From contig NZ_RYZZ01000018.1 of the NCBI RefSeq assembly GCF_003989135.1, forward strand, positions 1 through 64,000: a stretch of 64,000 nt of DNA, in the 5' to 3' direction. Below the pieces are notes generated by a model. It did no database searches, was not told where the DNA came from, and saw nothing but the letters and a program-made list of their open reading frames with translations. This DNA is from Peribacillus cavernae (GTDB taxonomy: Bacteria > Bacillota > Bacilli > Bacillales > DSM-1321). This document shows positions 45,703 to 54,472 of the stretch, one piece after another. Position 1 is the stretch's first letter. Every line of letters starts with the position of its first letter. The position numbers were made by a program, and so were the translations under genes.

Positions 45703-46032
45703 TTGCGCAAAACAGAGCTTCTAAAAGGAACGACCGAAATGATTTTGCTGTCTCGTCTGAAAGAGAAAGACATGTACGGATATGAACTAACAGAATTATT
45801 GAGGGAATTAAGCGATGGTTATATTCATATAAAAGAAGGCACATTATATCCGACGTTGAAGAAACTGGAAGAAAAGGAATTGGTTAAAAGCTATTGGAAG
45901 GATTCATTCGAAGGGCCGCGCAGGAAATATTACTATTTAACCAAATTGGGTTTGAAAGAATTAGAGGGATATGTGACACAATGGGAAGACTTTCAGTTAA
46001 TCATAAAAAAAATCCTGGAGTATGGAAAGTGA
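45703..46032 (+). CDS. PadR-family transcriptional regulator
   Basis: This 109-residue PadR subfamily-2 protein is a winged helix with dimerisation helix (LLKGTTEMILLSRLKEKDMYGYEL, EGTLYPTLKKLEEKELVKSYW, GPRRKYYYLTKLG). It starts with TTG at 45703 after GAGGAGGG. Such regulators usually repress themselves and a cotranscribed membrane (HAAS/DUF1700) gene; here only a 15-codon frame overlaps its end (46022-46069), so the partner seems lost. Perfect dyad upstream supports autorepression. Confidence 0.88.
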   Translation: MRKTELLKGTTEMILLSRLKEKDMYGYELTELLRELSDGYIHIKEGTLYPTLKKLEEKELVKSYWKDSFEGPRRKYYYLTKLGLKELEGYVTQWEDFQLIIKKILEYGK

Positions 46033-46183
46033 GCAAATTATAGAAGAAAAAGATTTACAACTGGAATGATATGACATGTTCAGGCTTGTTTAATTGCAAT
46101 AGTTTTAGGGGATTGTTATTTTATAAGTGTCTATATTCAAGCTCATTTCGAGCAAGAAGAATACTAACAGGGAGGGTTGCCTT

Positions 46184-46471
46184 ATGATTAAGATGACAGC
46201 CGCTGCGTATGACAAAATTCATTCTATCATCGAAAGTGAGCAAGATCAGGGAGATAAATTATATTTGCGAACGTCCATGGGAATTGGCTGAGGGGGCCCA
46301 CAGCTAAAGCTTTCTCTGGAAGAGAAGCCGCTCAGTGAAGATAGCGTTGTTACCTTCGAGGATATTGACATCCTGATCCACACGCGTGACGAACCTTATT
46401 TCACTAATACAAAGCTTGATATCAGTGAAGATGTATTCGGTAACAAAAAATTTGTTGTGTTGAAGGTATAA
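46184..46471 (+). CDS. HesB/IscA-like selenoprotein (Sec36)
   Basis: The frame starts at ATG 46184 (AGGGAGGGTTGCC upstream; promoter TTGCAA-N17-TATTTT at 46094-46122) and runs 95 residues to TAA if the TGA at 46289-46291 is read as selenocysteine. The recoded site is RTSMGIG-U-GGPQLKLSLEE, the place of the first conserved Cys of A-type HesB/IscA proteins; downstream text (DILIHTRDEPYF, VFGNKKFVVLKV) keeps the fold. HesB-like selenoproteins are an established bacterial family. A SECIS-type hairpin follows, and tRNA-Sec, SelA, SelB and SelD are all in this window. Conventional calling breaks it into a 35-codon frame. It has no C-terminal Cys pair, so the role may be redox rather than cluster scaffolding. 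Confidence 0.92.
46309..46328 (+). promoter_or_regulatory. SECIS-like hairpin of the HesB selenoprotein
   Basis: GCTTTCTC (46309-46316) pairs with GAGAAGC (46322-46328) leaving one bulged U and a 5-base loop UGGAA, 17 bases after the UGA. A bulged U plus G-containing apical loop is the pattern known from E. coli fdhF. Confidence 0.75.
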
Positions 46472-46500
46472 GAAAAAACGGGCAATGCCCGGTTTTTTCT
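46471..46500. terminator. Bidirectional terminator between the selenoprotein gene and plsY
   Basis: AGAAAAAACGGGC pairs with GCCCGGTTTTTTCT over a 3-nt loop. It overlaps both convergent gene ends. Confidence 0.9.
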
Positions 46501-47090
46501 TATAGCCATTTGATTTTAGGCTCCGTTTTATCGATGATTCGTTTGATATTTGCCCGGTGCCTGATAAAAATGAAGATGGCAATTACGGAAAGCACGATGA
46601 GCAGCGGGATATCATGAATGTCGGTAATCAGCGTATAGAGTAGAGCAACAGCAGCTGCAACCATCGATGATAAAGATACATATTTTGATAAATATAATGA
46701 AAGAAAGAATACGCAAACCAGCAGCAAGAATAGGAGCGGGTGGTAACCAAGCAAAATGCCGCCAGACGTAGCAACTGCCTTTCCGCCTCTGAAGCCGGCG
46801 AAGACCGGGTACATATGGCCAAAGACTGCAGCTACACCCGCGGCCAGTGGGTGGATATCAGCACCCATGATAAGCGGAAGCTGCGTTGCCAAAGTCCCTT
46901 TTAGAATATCCATCGCTGTCACGACTAGGCCAGCCTTTACGCCAAGGGTGCGGAATGTATTGGTGCCGCCTAAGTTTTTACTGCCATGTTCACGGATATC
47001 GGTTTTGTAAAAAACCTTGCCAATGATTAATCCTGAAGGAATAGAGCCAACCAGATACGCCAGCAGGATCGTAATGATGAATATGATCAT
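46500..47090 (-). CDS. plsY: Glycerol-3-phosphate acyltransferase PlsY
   Basis: PlsY is an integral membrane enzyme that moves the acyl group from acyl-phosphate to glycerol-3-phosphate, the first step of phospholipid synthesis. The 196-residue protein has the three conserved loops [26 protein letters not shown] and [18 protein letters not shown] among hydrophobic helices. The ATG at 47088-47090 follows AAAGGGC; a TTG at 47108 would precede that site. The gene is on the minus strand, divergent from yneT as in B. subtilis. Confidence 0.95.
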   Translation of the reverse strand: MIIFIITILLAYLVGSIPSGLIIGKVFYKTDIREHGSKNLGGTNTFRTLGVKAGLVVTAMDILKGTLATQLPLIMGADIHPLAAGVAAVFGHMYPVFAGFRGGKAVATSGGILLGYHPLLFLLLVCVFFLSLYLSKYVSLSSMVAAAVALLYTLITDIHDIPLLIVLSVIAIFIFIRHRANIKRIIDKTEPKIKWL

Positions 47091-47412
47091 AAAATTGCCC
47101 TTTCTCAATATGTAGTTAATGCAACTTACGGTGAATAAAGTACCCGCCGCACACTTGAACTATAAAGCAACAGGGGAAAATGTTCGCTAAAGAAAGTTTC
47201 AGTTTATTTTATCATGTAAATAAGAAAAAACCATTCCTTACTTACCTTTTTTGTCCGATAAACCTTCCTAATCGCGATTTTAATTATCCATTTAGGGTAT
47301 GTATATAAGGAAAGCAGTAAATGAGTCGACCTGGGGACTCTGTAAGAAAAAATGCAAGTGAAAAAGTAACAGTGTTAACAGGTCGAAATAATACGTAAAA
47401 GGGGATGAGAGA
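47091..47412. other. Divergent plsY-yneT promoter gap
   Basis: No gene is seen. GGGTATGTATAT around 47296-47307 could be part of a promoter for yneT; I saw no full consensus. The yneT ribosome site is AAAGGGGATGAGAG. Confidence 0.4.
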
Positions 47413-47826
47413 ATGGCAATTGAAAATCCAAGCCGTGAAGAGATTGGTGCAATCTTGAAAAAAGCAAGACGGATCGCCGTTGTCGGGCTTTCCGATAATC
47501 CTGAACGGACATCTTATATGGTTTCCAAAGCGATGCAGGACAATGGGTATGAAATCATTCCGGTGAATCCGGCTGTGAAGGAAGTCCTTGGCGTAAAAGC
47601 TGTTTCGTCGCTGAAGGAAATTGAAGGGCATGTCGACATTGTGGACGTATTCAGGCGCTCCGAATACTTGCCGGAGATTGCCAAAGAATTCGATGAGATT
47701 GATGCCGACATTTTCTGGGCGCAATTGGGAGTGGAGAACGAAGAAGCATATCAGTTTCTTAAAGATAAGGGACACACGGTCATTATGGACCGCTGCATAA
47801 AAGTGGAACACGCCCTTACAAAATAA
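47413..47826 (+). CDS. yneT: CoA-binding domain protein YneT
   Basis: This 137-residue protein has a single Rossmann-type CoA-binding domain (RIAVVGLSDNPERTSYMVSKAM, IIPVNPAVKEVLGVKAV, VDIVDVFRRSEYLPEIAKE) and a conserved cysteine near the end (VIMDRCIKVEH). It belongs to the YccU/YneT family, whose biochemical role is not settled. Its place between plsY and parE is the same as in B. subtilis. It ends with a strong terminator. Confidence 0.92.
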   Translation: MAIENPSREEIGAILKKARRIAVVGLSDNPERTSYMVSKAMQDNGYEIIPVNPAVKEVLGVKAVSSLKEIEGHVDIVDVFRRSEYLPEIAKEFDEIDADIFWAQLGVENEEAYQFLKDKGHTVIMDRCIKVEHALTK

Positions 47827-47831
47827 CCTTT

Positions 47832-47858
47832 AAAAGGAGCAATCAGGCTCCTTTTTTA
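47832..47858 (+). terminator. Intrinsic terminator of yneT
   Basis: AAAAGGAGC pairs with GCTCCTTTT over 6 bases, with the T run continuing beyond the stem. Confidence 0.9.
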
Positions 47859-48036
47859 ATGCCCAAAATATCCCCTCCCTATACAAAAAAGGGACATTGT
47901 TTTTTAAAACGATATTTGCTAAATAGAAAAATACCGCTACAATAAGGCATAGACACAAACAGGCTAGAACCATTTAATATACATAAAATAAATATTTTTC
48001 AACTATATAAGGTAGGAAGGAAAGCAGAATAACAAA

Positions 48037-48072
48037 CGAACACTTGTTCTTTTTCTGCAAATCGTTTATACT
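48037..48072 (+). promoter_or_regulatory. parE promoter with LexA (SOS) box
   Basis: CGAACACTTGTTCT (48037-48050) matches the Bacillus LexA box (CGAAC-N4-GTTC) and covers the -35 TTGTTC (48044-48049). The -10 TATACT (48067-48072) follows at 17 bases. parEC is a known SOS operon in B. subtilis. The remaining gap (47859-48182) holds no gene that I can see. Confidence 0.75.
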
Positions 48073-48182
48073 TGTACGATAAAAGAGTTAAGAAATATGA
48101 TTGCCTGCTATAAGTAATAGAGTCATTTCATGCAGTATGATTTGGCCCGGAAATTGTGTGTCGCAAGGAAAGGGGAATTTCT

Positions 48183-50156
48183 GTGGCAAGAAACATTAAT
48201 TTATTTGAATACAACGATGATGCCATCCAAGTCCTTGAAGGGCTTGAAGCAGTAAGAAAGCGGCCTGGTATGTATATTGGGAGTACCGATGCCAGAGGCC
48301 TGCATCATCTTGTATATGAGATAGTCGATAATTCAGTTGACGAAGTATTAGCTGGTCACGGCGATCATATAATTGTGAAGATTCATAAAGATAACAGCAT
48401 CAGTGTGACAGACAAAGGACGGGGAATGCCTACTGGAATACACAGGATTGGCAAGCCAACCCCGGAAGTAATCTTCACGATACTTCATGCGGGCGGCAAG
48501 TTCGGCCAGGGTGGCTATAAGACAAGCGGAGGCTTGCACGGGGTCGGTGCTTCGGTTGTAAATGCCCTGTCGGAATGGCTGGTTGTTACGATTAAACGTG
48601 ATGGTTTTGTTTATGAACAAAGATTTCAGGATGGAGGAAAGCCCGCAACGACACTGGAAAAGCTGGGGAAAACAAACCAGTCCGGTACGAAAATCCATTT
48701 TAAACCGGACCCGTCCATCTTTTCGACGACGACATATAATTATGAAACATTATCTGAGCGTTTAAGAGAATCTGCCTTTCTTCTAAAGGGAATGAAAATT
48801 GAATTTATCGATGAGCGCCACGAGCAGCACGAGGTCTTTCATTTTGGGAATGGGATCGAAGCGTTTGTGGAGTATTTGAATGAAGAGAAAGACATGCTTC
48901 ATTCGGTTGTCAGCTTTGAAGGCCAGCAAAATGACATGGAAGTGGATTTTGCTTTTCAATTTAATGATGGGTACTCGGAGAATATGCTGAGCTTTGTCAA
49001 TAATGTCAGGACGAAGGACGGCGGTACGCATGAAATCGGTGCTAAGACGGCAATGACCCGCGCTTTTAATGATTATGCGAGAAAAGCCGGGCTTTTGAAG
49101 GAAAAGGATAAAAACCTCGATGGCTCCGATATTCGTGAAGGCTTGTCCGCGATCGTGTCAGTAAGGATTCCTGAGGAATACCTGCAGTTTGAAGGGCAGA
49201 CAAAAAGCAAACTCGGGACAAGTGAGGCACGCTCTGCTGTTGATTCTATCCTATCAGAACACCTTGCCTATTTCTTTGCGGAAAATCCGGAAACCGGGGC
49301 ACTTTTAATCAAAAAGTCAATCAAGGCATTCCAAGCCCGTGAAGCAGCCAGGAAAGCACGTGAGGATGCAAGGAGCGGCAAGAAGCGCAAAAAATCCGAG
49401 GCGATTCTTTCCGGTAAGCTGACGCCGGCCCAATCAAGGAATCCACAGAAGAACGAATTATATCTCGTGGAGGGCGATTCAGCAGGCGGTTCGGCAAAAC
49501 AAGGGCGCGACCGTCGCTTTCAGGCGGTGCTTCCGCTGCGAGGTAAGGTAATCAATACGGAAAAGGCAAAGCTCCAGGATGTTTTTAAAAATGAAGAAAT
49601 CAATACAATCATTCATGCCATCGGTGCCGGAGTCGGGGCCGACTTTAGCGTGGAGGATACCAATTATGATAAAGTCATCATCATGACGGATGCGGATACG
49701 GACGGTGCCCACATCCAGGTGTTGCTGCTGACCTTCTTTTATCGCTACATGAAACAATTGATTGAGGCAGGGAAAGTGTACATCGCCCTCCCGCCTTTAT
49801 ATAAAGTCAGCAAAGGCGCAGGCAAAAAGGAAGTCATCGAGTACTCCTGGAGTGACGATGAGCTTAAGTCGGCCATGACAAAGGTCGGCAAAGGCTATAT
49901 GCTTCAGCGTTACAAAGGCCTGGGCGAAATGAACGCTGACCAGCTCTGGGAAACAACAATGAATCCCGAGACGAGAACACTCATCCGTGTCAAAATCGAT
50001 GATGGAGCGCGTGCCGAGAGACGGATTACAACGTTAATGGGTGATAAGGTTGAACCGCGCCGTAAGTGGATTGAAGCCAATGTTGCGTTTGGTCTCGAAG
50101 AGGAATCGAATATTTTGGATAATGAAAATATGTCGGTTGCAGAGGAGGGCAAGTAA
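48183..50156 (+). CDS. parE: DNA topoisomerase IV subunit B
   Basis: ParE is the ATPase subunit of topoisomerase IV, which unlinks daughter chromosomes. The 657-residue protein has the GHKL ATPase site (VRKRPGMYIGSTDARGLHHL, EIVDNSVDE, GRGMPTGIH, SGGLHGVGASVVNALS) and the TOPRIM domain (LYLVEGDSAGGSAKQGRDR, TDADTDGAHIQ). The GTG at 48183 follows GGAAAGGGGAATTT; an earlier ATG at 48156 has no ribosome site. parC follows after 3 bases, so the two are translationally linked. Likely SOS-induced through the LexA box. Confidence 0.97.
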   Translation: MARNINLFEYNDDAIQVLEGLEAVRKRPGMYIGSTDARGLHHLVYEIVDNSVDEVLAGHGDHIIVKIHKDNSISVTDKGRGMPTGIHRIGKPTPEVIFTILHAGGKFGQGGYKTSGGLHGVGASVVNALSEWLVVTIKRDGFVYEQRFQDGGKPATTLEKLGKTNQSGTKIHFKPDPSIFSTTTYNYETLSERLRESAFLLKGMKIEFIDERHEQHEVFHFGNGIEAFVEYLNEEKDMLHSVVSFEGQQNDMEVDFAFQFNDGYSENMLSFVNNVRTKDGGTHEIGAKTAMTRAFNDYARKAGLLKEKDKNLDGSDIREGLSAIVSVRIPEEYLQFEGQTKSKLGTSEARSAVDSILSEHLAYFFAENPETGALLIKKSIKAFQAREAARKAREDARSGKKRKKSEAILSGKLTPAQSRNPQKNELYLVEGDSAGGSAKQGRDRRFQAVLPLRGKVINTEKAKLQDVFKNEEINTIIHAIGAGVGADFSVEDTNYDKVIIMTDADTDGAHIQVLLLTFFYRYMKQLIEAGKVYIALPPLYKVSKGAGKKEVIEYSWSDDELKSAMTKVGKGYMLQRYKGLGEMNADQLWETTMNPETRTLIRVKIDDGARAERRITTLMGDKVEPRRKWIEANVAFGLEEESNILDNENMSVAEEGK

Positions 50157-50159
50157 TTT

Positions 50160-52607
50160 ATGCCTTTACATGAGAATTTCCGTGATTTGCCTCTTGAGGA
50201 GGTAATTGGTGACCGCTTCGGGCGGTACAGTAAATATATCATTCAGGAACGAGCACTTCCAGATGCCAGGGACGGATTGAAGCCCGTGCAAAGACGGATT
50301 TTATATGCGATGCATGTGGAAGGGAACACGCATGAGAAAGCATTCAGGAAAGCGGCGAAAACGGTTGGGAATGTAATTGGCAACTATCATCCGCATGGAG
50401 ACTCTTCGGTTTATGAGGCCATGGTACGGATGAGCCAGGACTGGAAGCTTCGGAAGGTTATGATTGAAATGCACGGCAATAACGGCAGTGTCGATGGAGA
50501 TCCGCCTGCTGCGATGCGTTATACAGAGGCCAGGCTCTCTGCGATTGCTTCTGAATTATTGCGTGATATCGACAAGAGAACTGTGGATTTTATACCGAAC
50601 TTTGATGATACGTCCAACGAACCTGTCGTTCTCCCAGCGATGTATCCTAATTTGCTTGTCAATGGTTCAACCGGTATTTCCGCAGGTTATGCAACCGAAA
50701 TTCCGCCCCATCAATTAGGTGAGGTTATTGATGCAGCAATTATGCGGATTGATAAGCCAGAGGCGACAGTTGATGAACTGATGACGGTCATCAAAGGGCC
50801 CGATTTTCCGACAGGCGGCATTATCCAGGGCGTTGAGGGCATTAAAAAGGCGTATGAAACCGGAAAAGGGAAAATTATCATCCGCAGCAAGGCCGAAGTG
50901 GAAGAAATCCGCGGCGGCAAGCAGCAGATTATCATTACCGAGATTCCTTTTGAGGTGAATAAAGCCAATCTTGTCAAAAAAATCGATGAGCTCCGTATTG
51001 ACCGCAAGTTGGAAGGAATTGCTGAGGTACGCGATGAAACAGACCGGACAGGCCTCAGAATTGCCATCGAATTGAAAAAAGAAGCAGATGCAAATGGTGT
51101 CCTGAATTATTTATACAAAAATACCGATTTGCAGGTGCCTTATAATTTCAACATGATTGCCATTCATAAAAAGCGGCCGACTTTAATGAGCCTTCCCAAG
51201 ATGCTCGATGCATATATCGGACACCGCAGGGAAGTCATCATCAACCGCTCCCGTTTTGAATTGCAAAAAGCGCGTGACCGGTCCCATATCGTTGACGGCT
51301 TAATGAAGGCCCTGTCAATTCTGGACGAAGTCATCAGTACCATCCGTTCTTCAAAGGATAAGCGTGACGCAAAGGATAATCTGATGATAAAGTTCCAGTT
51401 TACCGAACCGCAGGCAGAAGCGATCGTTTCATTGCAGCTATACCGTTTAACGAATACAGATATTACAGCCCTGCAGGCGGAAGCCGAGGAATTAAATAAG
51501 AAAATTACCGGGCTGAGTAACATTCTAGAAAGTGATAAAGTGCTTTTTCAGGTAATCAAAAAAGAGCTGAAACAGGTTAAAAAAGAGTTCAATGATGTAC
51601 GCCGCTCTGTGATTGTCGAAAAAATCGAAGAAATTAAGATAAATCTTGAGGTACTCATCGCGAGTGAAGATGTGATGGTAACCGTTACGAAGGAAGGCTA
51701 TGTCAAACGCACTTCGCTTCGATCTTATGCCGCATCCGGCGGCCTTGACTTTGGCATGAAGGATTCGGATCGCCTTTTGCAAAAGTTTGAAATTAACACA
51801 ACGGATGTCATCTTACTGTTCACAAATAAAGGGAATTATTTGTATTGCCCTGTACACCAGCTTCCTGATATCCGCTGGAAGGAAACAGGCCAGCATATTG
51901 CGAATATCATTCCGATTGACCGTGATGAGCAAATTGTCAAAGCAATTCCGATAAAGGATTTTGAACAGCCAAGCTATTTATTGTTTACGACAAGAAACGG
52001 CATGGTCAAGAAAACCGAGCTTCTTTCCTACAAAGCACAGCGCTATTCCAAGCCGCTTGTTGCGCTTAATCTAAAAGGTGACGATGAGCTTGTTGATGCC
52101 CATTTAACAAATGGGCACGGTGACATCTTCCTGGTAACGAACTTCGGGTATGCGCTGTGGTTTGGCGAAGAGGAAGTAGGCATCGTCGGTGCTCGAGCTG
52201 CCGGAGTCAAGGGCATTAACTTAAAAGATGATGATTTTGTCATAGGTGGAAAGATTTTGGATAAACAAAGCGTAGAAGCCATCATAATTGTGACCCAGCG
52301 GGGAGCGATTAAGAAAATGAAGCTCTCTGAGTTTGAAAAATCAAATCGTGCCAAACGCGGTGTAGTTGTTTTACGAGAATTAAAATCCAATCCACACCGT
52401 GTGGTCGGTTTTGAAACGGCCTTAATGACTGATTCGATTTTCATAGAATCCGAAAAAGGAACGATTGAAACAATACATGTTTCGTCATTACGATTCAATG
52501 ACCGTTATACGAATGGCTCCTTTGTCCTTGATGAAACCGAAAGCGGCAAAGCGAAGGAAACCTGGAAAATCGGCATCGAGGAAAGCAGTGGAACCCCGGA
52601 ATCTTAA
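50160..52607 (+). CDS. parC: DNA topoisomerase IV subunit A
   Basis: ParC cuts and rejoins DNA; the catalytic tyrosine is Tyr121 in AAMRYTEARLS. The 815-residue protein has the GyrA/ParC breakage domain and a C-terminal beta-pinwheel (from about 500; repeats such as GYVKRTSL, GMVKKTELL, GAIKKMKLSEF). The quinolone-resistance region HPHGDSSVYEAM keeps the susceptible residues (Ser82 and Glu86, matching Ser80 and Glu84 of S. aureus GrlA). The ribosome site GAGGAGGGC lies inside the end of parE. It ends at a perfect terminator. Confidence 0.97.
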   Translation: MPLHENFRDLPLEEVIGDRFGRYSKYIIQERALPDARDGLKPVQRRILYAMHVEGNTHEKAFRKAAKTVGNVIGNYHPHGDSSVYEAMVRMSQDWKLRKVMIEMHGNNGSVDGDPPAAMRYTEARLSAIASELLRDIDKRTVDFIPNFDDTSNEPVVLPAMYPNLLVNGSTGISAGYATEIPPHQLGEVIDAAIMRIDKPEATVDELMTVIKGPDFPTGGIIQGVEGIKKAYETGKGKIIIRSKAEVEEIRGGKQQIIITEIPFEVNKANLVKKIDELRIDRKLEGIAEVRDETDRTGLRIAIELKKEADANGVLNYLYKNTDLQVPYNFNMIAIHKKRPTLMSLPKMLDAYIGHRREVIINRSRFELQKARDRSHIVDGLMKALSILDEVISTIRSSKDKRDAKDNLMIKFQFTEPQAEAIVSLQLYRLTNTDITALQAEAEELNKKITGLSNILESDKVLFQVIKKELKQVKKEFNDVRRSVIVEKIEEIKINLEVLIASEDVMVTVTKEGYVKRTSLRSYAASGGLDFGMKDSDRLLQKFEINTTDVILLFTNKGNYLYCPVHQLPDIRWKETGQHIANIIPIDRDEQIVKAIPIKDFEQPSYLLFTTRNGMVKKTELLSYKAQRYSKPLVALNLKGDDELVDAHLTNGHGDIFLVTNFGYALWFGEEEVGIVGARAAGVKGINLKDDDFVIGGKILDKQSVEAIIIVTQRGAIKKMKLSEFEKSNRAKRGVVVLRELKSNPHRVVGFETALMTDSIFIESEKGTIETIHVSSLRFNDRYTNGSFVLDETESGKAKETWKIGIEESSGTPES

Positions 52608-52613
52608 TAACAG

Positions 52614-52650
52614 ATAAAAAGGACCAAATCGAATAGATTTGGTCCTTTTT
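52614..52650 (+). terminator. Intrinsic terminator of parEC
   Basis: A perfect 16-bp stem (TAAAAAGGACCAAATC and complement) with a 5-nt loop. Confidence 0.93.
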
Positions 52651-52797
52651 ATGGTCTTTTATTCCGTTTAGGGTCTGTCGCAATAGTCAGCTTAGGCTTT
52701 TGGACAGTTTTTCTTTTGCAAAGATAGTAGAAACCTCCAATAATTTCTTTTCACTTGGAAATAATAAGAAAAAAAGAAACGAAAGAAGGAATAGAAG

Positions 52798-53601
52798 ATG
52801 AAAACAGGTAGAAGGCCAGACAGTTTATTGAAGTTTCTATTCATCTTTTCATGTGTCTTATTTAGTTATCAGGCAGTTGCCGCTGGGAAAACTCCAACAC
52901 AAGATGCCCAAACAATTGTAACGAAAGCACTAGACGTGACCGGGGATGGAAAAGTGGATAGCATTTCAATTAAAGGAGTTCCCTATGAGCAAGGTAGTAA
53001 ATTTTTAAAGGAAATCAAGCTTGTTGTCAATGGAGGGAAGGCCCAAAAAGTTAGTGTTTCTCTGGATGCCGGGTACGAGCCGAAGCTCCAGTTTGCTGAT
53101 TTCAACCGGGATGGTGTGGATGACGTATTCATCACGATTCCGACAGGGTCCAGCGGCGGTCTTGTTAACAGTTATGCCTACACATTTCTCAATGATAAAG
53201 CTTTTGACTTGACTGTGCCGCCTCCTGTAGCGATAACAGGCCAATTTTTGGACAACTATAAGGCAGCTATTTCAGTTCCTTTGCAGAAAACAATCACTTT
53301 GGATGTGAGTGACAGAAAGAAGGATTACGAAAGAATCGGGTTATATCAACTCAATGGAAAGTTAAACGAACCGACTGAAGTCATGGTTGACCCTTATTCA
53401 GTATTGAATATTACTGACATTCAAGGCCTTGGCCAGGGGCTGAAAGGCATTCAACGAGTAAGCGGTGCTTATCACGCCGATGGTCTGGCTGATGTATCTT
53501 CGGAATGGGTTTACCGAAAAGGAAAGTGGGAATTGCTTTTGACAAAGACGAAGGCCTTTACCGATTTTGAGACAACCTCTGGTCATAAAGAAAACAAATA
53601 A
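52798..53601 (+). CDS. Secreted protein with EF-hand-like calcium loops
   Basis: This 267-residue protein starts with a signal peptide (LLKFLFIFSCVLFSYQAVAAGK, likely cut after Ala-Ala near 30). Two acidic loops of FG-GAP/dockerin type follow: DVTGDGKVDSI near residue 48 and DFNRDGVDDVF near 102, each with Asp/Asn spacing fit for calcium. The rest is beta-rich with no catalytic motif that I recognise. It starts after a GAAAGAAGG site and is a single gene with its own terminator. It may belong to the cell wall or spore surface; function is unknown. Confidence 0.7.
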   Translation: MKTGRRPDSLLKFLFIFSCVLFSYQAVAAGKTPTQDAQTIVTKALDVTGDGKVDSISIKGVPYEQGSKFLKEIKLVVNGGKAQKVSVSLDAGYEPKLQFADFNRDGVDDVFITIPTGSSGGLVNSYAYTFLNDKAFDLTVPPPVAITGQFLDNYKAAISVPLQKTITLDVSDRKKDYERIGLYQLNGKLNEPTEVMVDPYSVLNITDIQGLGQGLKGIQRVSGAYHADGLADVSSEWVYRKGKWELLLTKTKAFTDFETTSGHKENK

Positions 53602-53624
53602 TAGCAATATGCTTAATCGATGAG

Positions 53625-53661
53625 TGAGCTGATTCAGAAGTATCGTGAATCAGCTCATTGT
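53625..53661 (+). terminator. Intrinsic terminator after secreted protein gene
   Basis: TGAGCTGATTC (53625-53635) pairs perfectly with GAATCAGCTCA (53647-53657), followed by TTGTATTT. Confidence 0.8.
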
Positions 53662-53669
53662 ATTTACAA

Positions 53670-53729
53670 TTGACAATTCCGAAAGTTTTGTTAGAATCAG
53701 AATTGAAATAGGATTTGATAGCGCTTTCA
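53670..53729 (+). promoter_or_regulatory. Promoter and cre-like site of the TetR gene
   Basis: TTGACA (53670-53675), 16 bases, TAGAAT (53692-53697). Just downstream TGATAGCGCTTTCA (53716-53729) matches the CcpA cre consensus TGWAANCGNTNWCA at 13 of 14 positions, a place where CcpA would act as a roadblock. Confidence 0.7.
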
Positions 53730-53761
53730 AAAGGGGATTCTAAGGAGTGGATGCATTACGG

Positions 53762-54397
53762 ATGGATTTAAAAGACCGCATTATTGAAACATCACTTACC
53801 CTATTCGAACAGCACGGATTTCATGGTGTCACAGTCAACCAGATTGTGAGTGAAAGCGGAACGTCGAAGGGAGGCTTTTATCATCATTTCCAATCAAAGG
53901 ATGAGCTTCTCTTTGTCATCCATGACTATTTTATTTCATATGTTTTAACGAAGGCTAAAGAAACCATTGAAACCAACGATCATCCTACAGAAAAAATGCA
54001 GAAGATCATCAAATCATTTGTAAAAGTTTTTGATATTTATAAACCCCATATTTCTGTATTCTATCAGGAAAGCATCTATTTAAAACCTCAATATGTTGAT
54101 GCCATCAAGGAAAAGCGGCAATCCTACAAGGCGGTACTTTTTGATGTAATCAGGGAAGGGATTGAAAAGAGAGAATTCCGTTCTGAACTGCCTGTTGAAA
54201 TTACCGTCATGTCCATTTTAGGAATGGTGAACTGGTCCTATAAATGGTACAAAAAAGATGGGGAAAAGACAATTGAAGAAATCGCAGACATTTATGTAGA
54301 CCTTATTTTACATTCACTACTAACAGAGCAGACAAAGAAAGATGCTAGATTCAAAGAATACTTTTTGGAAAACCACTTAACAGCGAGTAAAAAGTAA
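53762..54397 (+). CDS. TetR-family regulator of the acyl-CoA/leucine catabolic operon
   Basis: This 211-residue TetR protein has an N-terminal helix-turn-helix (GFHGVTVNQIVSESGTSKGGFYHHF) and a helical ligand domain like FadR/LiuR-type regulators that bind acyl-CoA. It lies directly before yngJ on the same strand, with a TetR-type palindrome between them, so it very likely represses the yng operon until an acyl-CoA accumulates. The start is uncertain: GTG 53747 overlaps the AAGGAG site, while ATG 53762 is 14 bases beyond it. Confidence 0.85.
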   Translation: MDLKDRIIETSLTLFEQHGFHGVTVNQIVSESGTSKGGFYHHFQSKDELLFVIHDYFISYVLTKAKETIETNDHPTEKMQKIIKSFVKVFDIYKPHISVFYQESIYLKPQYVDAIKEKRQSYKAVLFDVIREGIEKREFRSELPVEITVMSILGMVNWSYKWYKKDGEKTIEEIADIYVDLILHSLLTEQTKKDARFKEYFLENHLTASKK

Positions 54398-54436
54398 AGC
54401 GCTTACATTTATACTTGACAGACCAACCAGTCGGTC
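54394..54436 (+). promoter_or_regulatory. yngJ promoter with cre-like site and TetR operator
   Basis: GTAAAGCGCTTACA (54394-54407) matches a CcpA cre at 12 of 14 positions. A -35 TTGACA (54415-54420) is followed at once by GACCAACCAGTCGGTC (54421-54436), a palindrome of the GACC-N-AC-NN-GT-N-GGTC type used by fatty-acid and leucine catabolic TetR repressors. Repressor would sit between -35 and -10. Confidence 0.75.
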
Positions 54437-54472
54437 TCAGTGCCTAAAAATATGTTTTTGAGGAGGCTTTTT

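Noticed and set aside
46022-46069. 15-codon frame overlapping the end of padR
   Set aside because: Too short and without a domain; it may be the stub of a lost HAAS-type partner but cannot be supported as a gene.
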